From Nocardia wallacei (GTDB lineage Bacteria > Actinomycetota > Actinomycetes > Mycobacteriales > Mycobacteriaceae), in the NCBI RefSeq assembly GCF_029869545.1, contig NZ_JARWQD010000217.1:1-48912 (forward strand): 48,912 nt of DNA. Direction: 5' to 3'. Made by a program: the position numbers and the translations under genes. Below the pieces are notes generated by a model, which did no database searches, was not told the origin of the DNA, and was given only the letters and a program-made list of their open reading frames with translations. Positions 48,561 through 48,912 of the stretch are shown in pieces (the stretch's first letter is position 1; every line of letters begins with the position of its first letter).

Positions 48561-48589
48561 AGCCCCGGTATCCACCGGGGCTTTCTTGT
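48561..48589 (+). terminator. Rho-independent terminator of the tRNA cluster
   Basis: AGCCCCGGT (48561-48569), loop ATCC, ACCGGGGCT (48574-48582): a perfect 9-bp G/C-rich stem followed by TTCTTGT. It lies 15 bp after tRNA-Val(GAC). Confidence 0.9.
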
Positions 48590-48626
48590 ATATGCCCACC
48601 GTATGCCCCACGAGCATCGTTGCTGA

Positions 48627-48655
48627 AGCGCCGTTCCGGACCAGATTCCGGCGCT
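48627..48655 (-). terminator. Possible hairpin downstream of the winged-helix gene
   Basis: AGCGCCG (48627-48633) and CGGCGCT (48649-48655) pair perfectly around a 15-nt loop, 22 bp beyond the stop of the minus-strand gene. There is no T-tract on that side, so termination activity is uncertain. Confidence 0.35.
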
Positions 48656-48677
48656 GAGCGCGTCCCACGCGAGGAAC

Positions 48678-48798
48678 TCACGCCGCCAGATCTACCCCCA
48701 GCACGCGGTGCAGGATCACCGCGCCCGAGTCTGTGACTCGGAGGGAGCGGCGGGGGCCGGGGCGCTCTACCCAGCCTGCCGATTCCAGGCGGGTCAGG

Positions 48799-48800
<2 letters not shown>
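48678..48800 (-). CDS. Winged-helix (ArsR-like) regulator, C-terminal fragment
   Basis: The last 40 residues before the stop at 48678 read L-L-T-R-L-E-S-A-G-W-V-E-R-P-G-P-R-R-S, then L-R-V-T-D-S-G-A-V-I-L-H-R-V-L-G-V-D-L-A. This is the recognition-helix end, wing and C-terminal helix of an ArsR/MarR-type regulator, and V-x-D-x-G...L-G-V-D is an ArsR-like ending. The rest is lost in the poly-G sequence at the contig end. Confidence 0.65.

Positions 48801-48912
<112 letters not shown>

Overview
The window is high-GC actinobacterial DNA with strong G/C bias at third codon positions. A type VII (ESX) chaperone of the EspG family, conservon G-protein genes, F420/FMN luciferase-like enzymes, an MmpL-type exporter and a gly-cys-val tRNA cluster together point to the Nocardiaceae, most likely Nocardia. 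This is an inference from gene content; no 16S rRNA or other marker gene lies in the window. Both ends look like poor-quality contig ends: a degraded HNH gene at the left and long poly-G runs at the right.

Layout. 0.1-4.4 kb: HNH endonuclease remnant, fatty-acid desaturase, secreted protein, ArsR regulator with a luciferase-like enzyme, and a broken TetR-like gene. 4.4-9.8 kb: membrane metallophosphoesterase, DUF5753 protein without its DNA-binding domain, PAS-GGDEF cyclase, an orphan terpene synthase and a small membrane protein. 9.7-15.3 kb: TetR/amidase pair, methyltransferase, small membrane protein, LysR/SnoaL pair sharing a clear operator, and a CPT-like kinase. 15.4-20.6 kb: MmpL transporter with a three-repeat C-terminal tail, FkbM methyltransferase ending in TetR debris, IclR regulator. 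20.7-26.0 kb: a copper-type (CsoR-box) operon encoding a protein with a histidine ladder and an MFS exporter; an ECF41 sigma factor with divergent FMN reductase and SnoaL genes; a MerR regulator with a textbook 19-bp-spacer promoter.

26.1-31.8 kb: a stand-alone ESX pair (large PPE/WXG100-like substrate plus EspG) followed by an AfsR-like regulator. 31.9-37.9 kb: a luciferase-like F420 enzyme and a five-gene minus-strand organosulfur-type operon (SsuA-SsuC-SsuB-monooxygenase-second SsuA), in which the second SsuA has lost its export signal. 38.1-43.9 kb: GMC long-chain alcohol oxidase followed by a complete conservon (kinase, roadblock, DUF742, GTPase), then a convergent ECF sigma factor. 44.5-47.5 kb: VOC protein and a Tat-exported FAD amine-oxidase-like protein. 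47.5-48.9 kb: tRNA-Val(CAC) facing tRNA-Gly(GCC)-Cys(GCA)-Val(GAC), a terminator, and the 3' end of a winged-helix regulator.

The most interesting units are the CsoR-box operon with histidine at every third residue, the stand-alone ESX substrate/EspG pair, the terpene synthase with an unusual metal-binding motif, and several gene remnants (TetR debris at two places, SsuA without signal, a frameshifted A/T-rich ORF beside a tRNA). I found no CRISPR array, complete insertion sequence or prophage.
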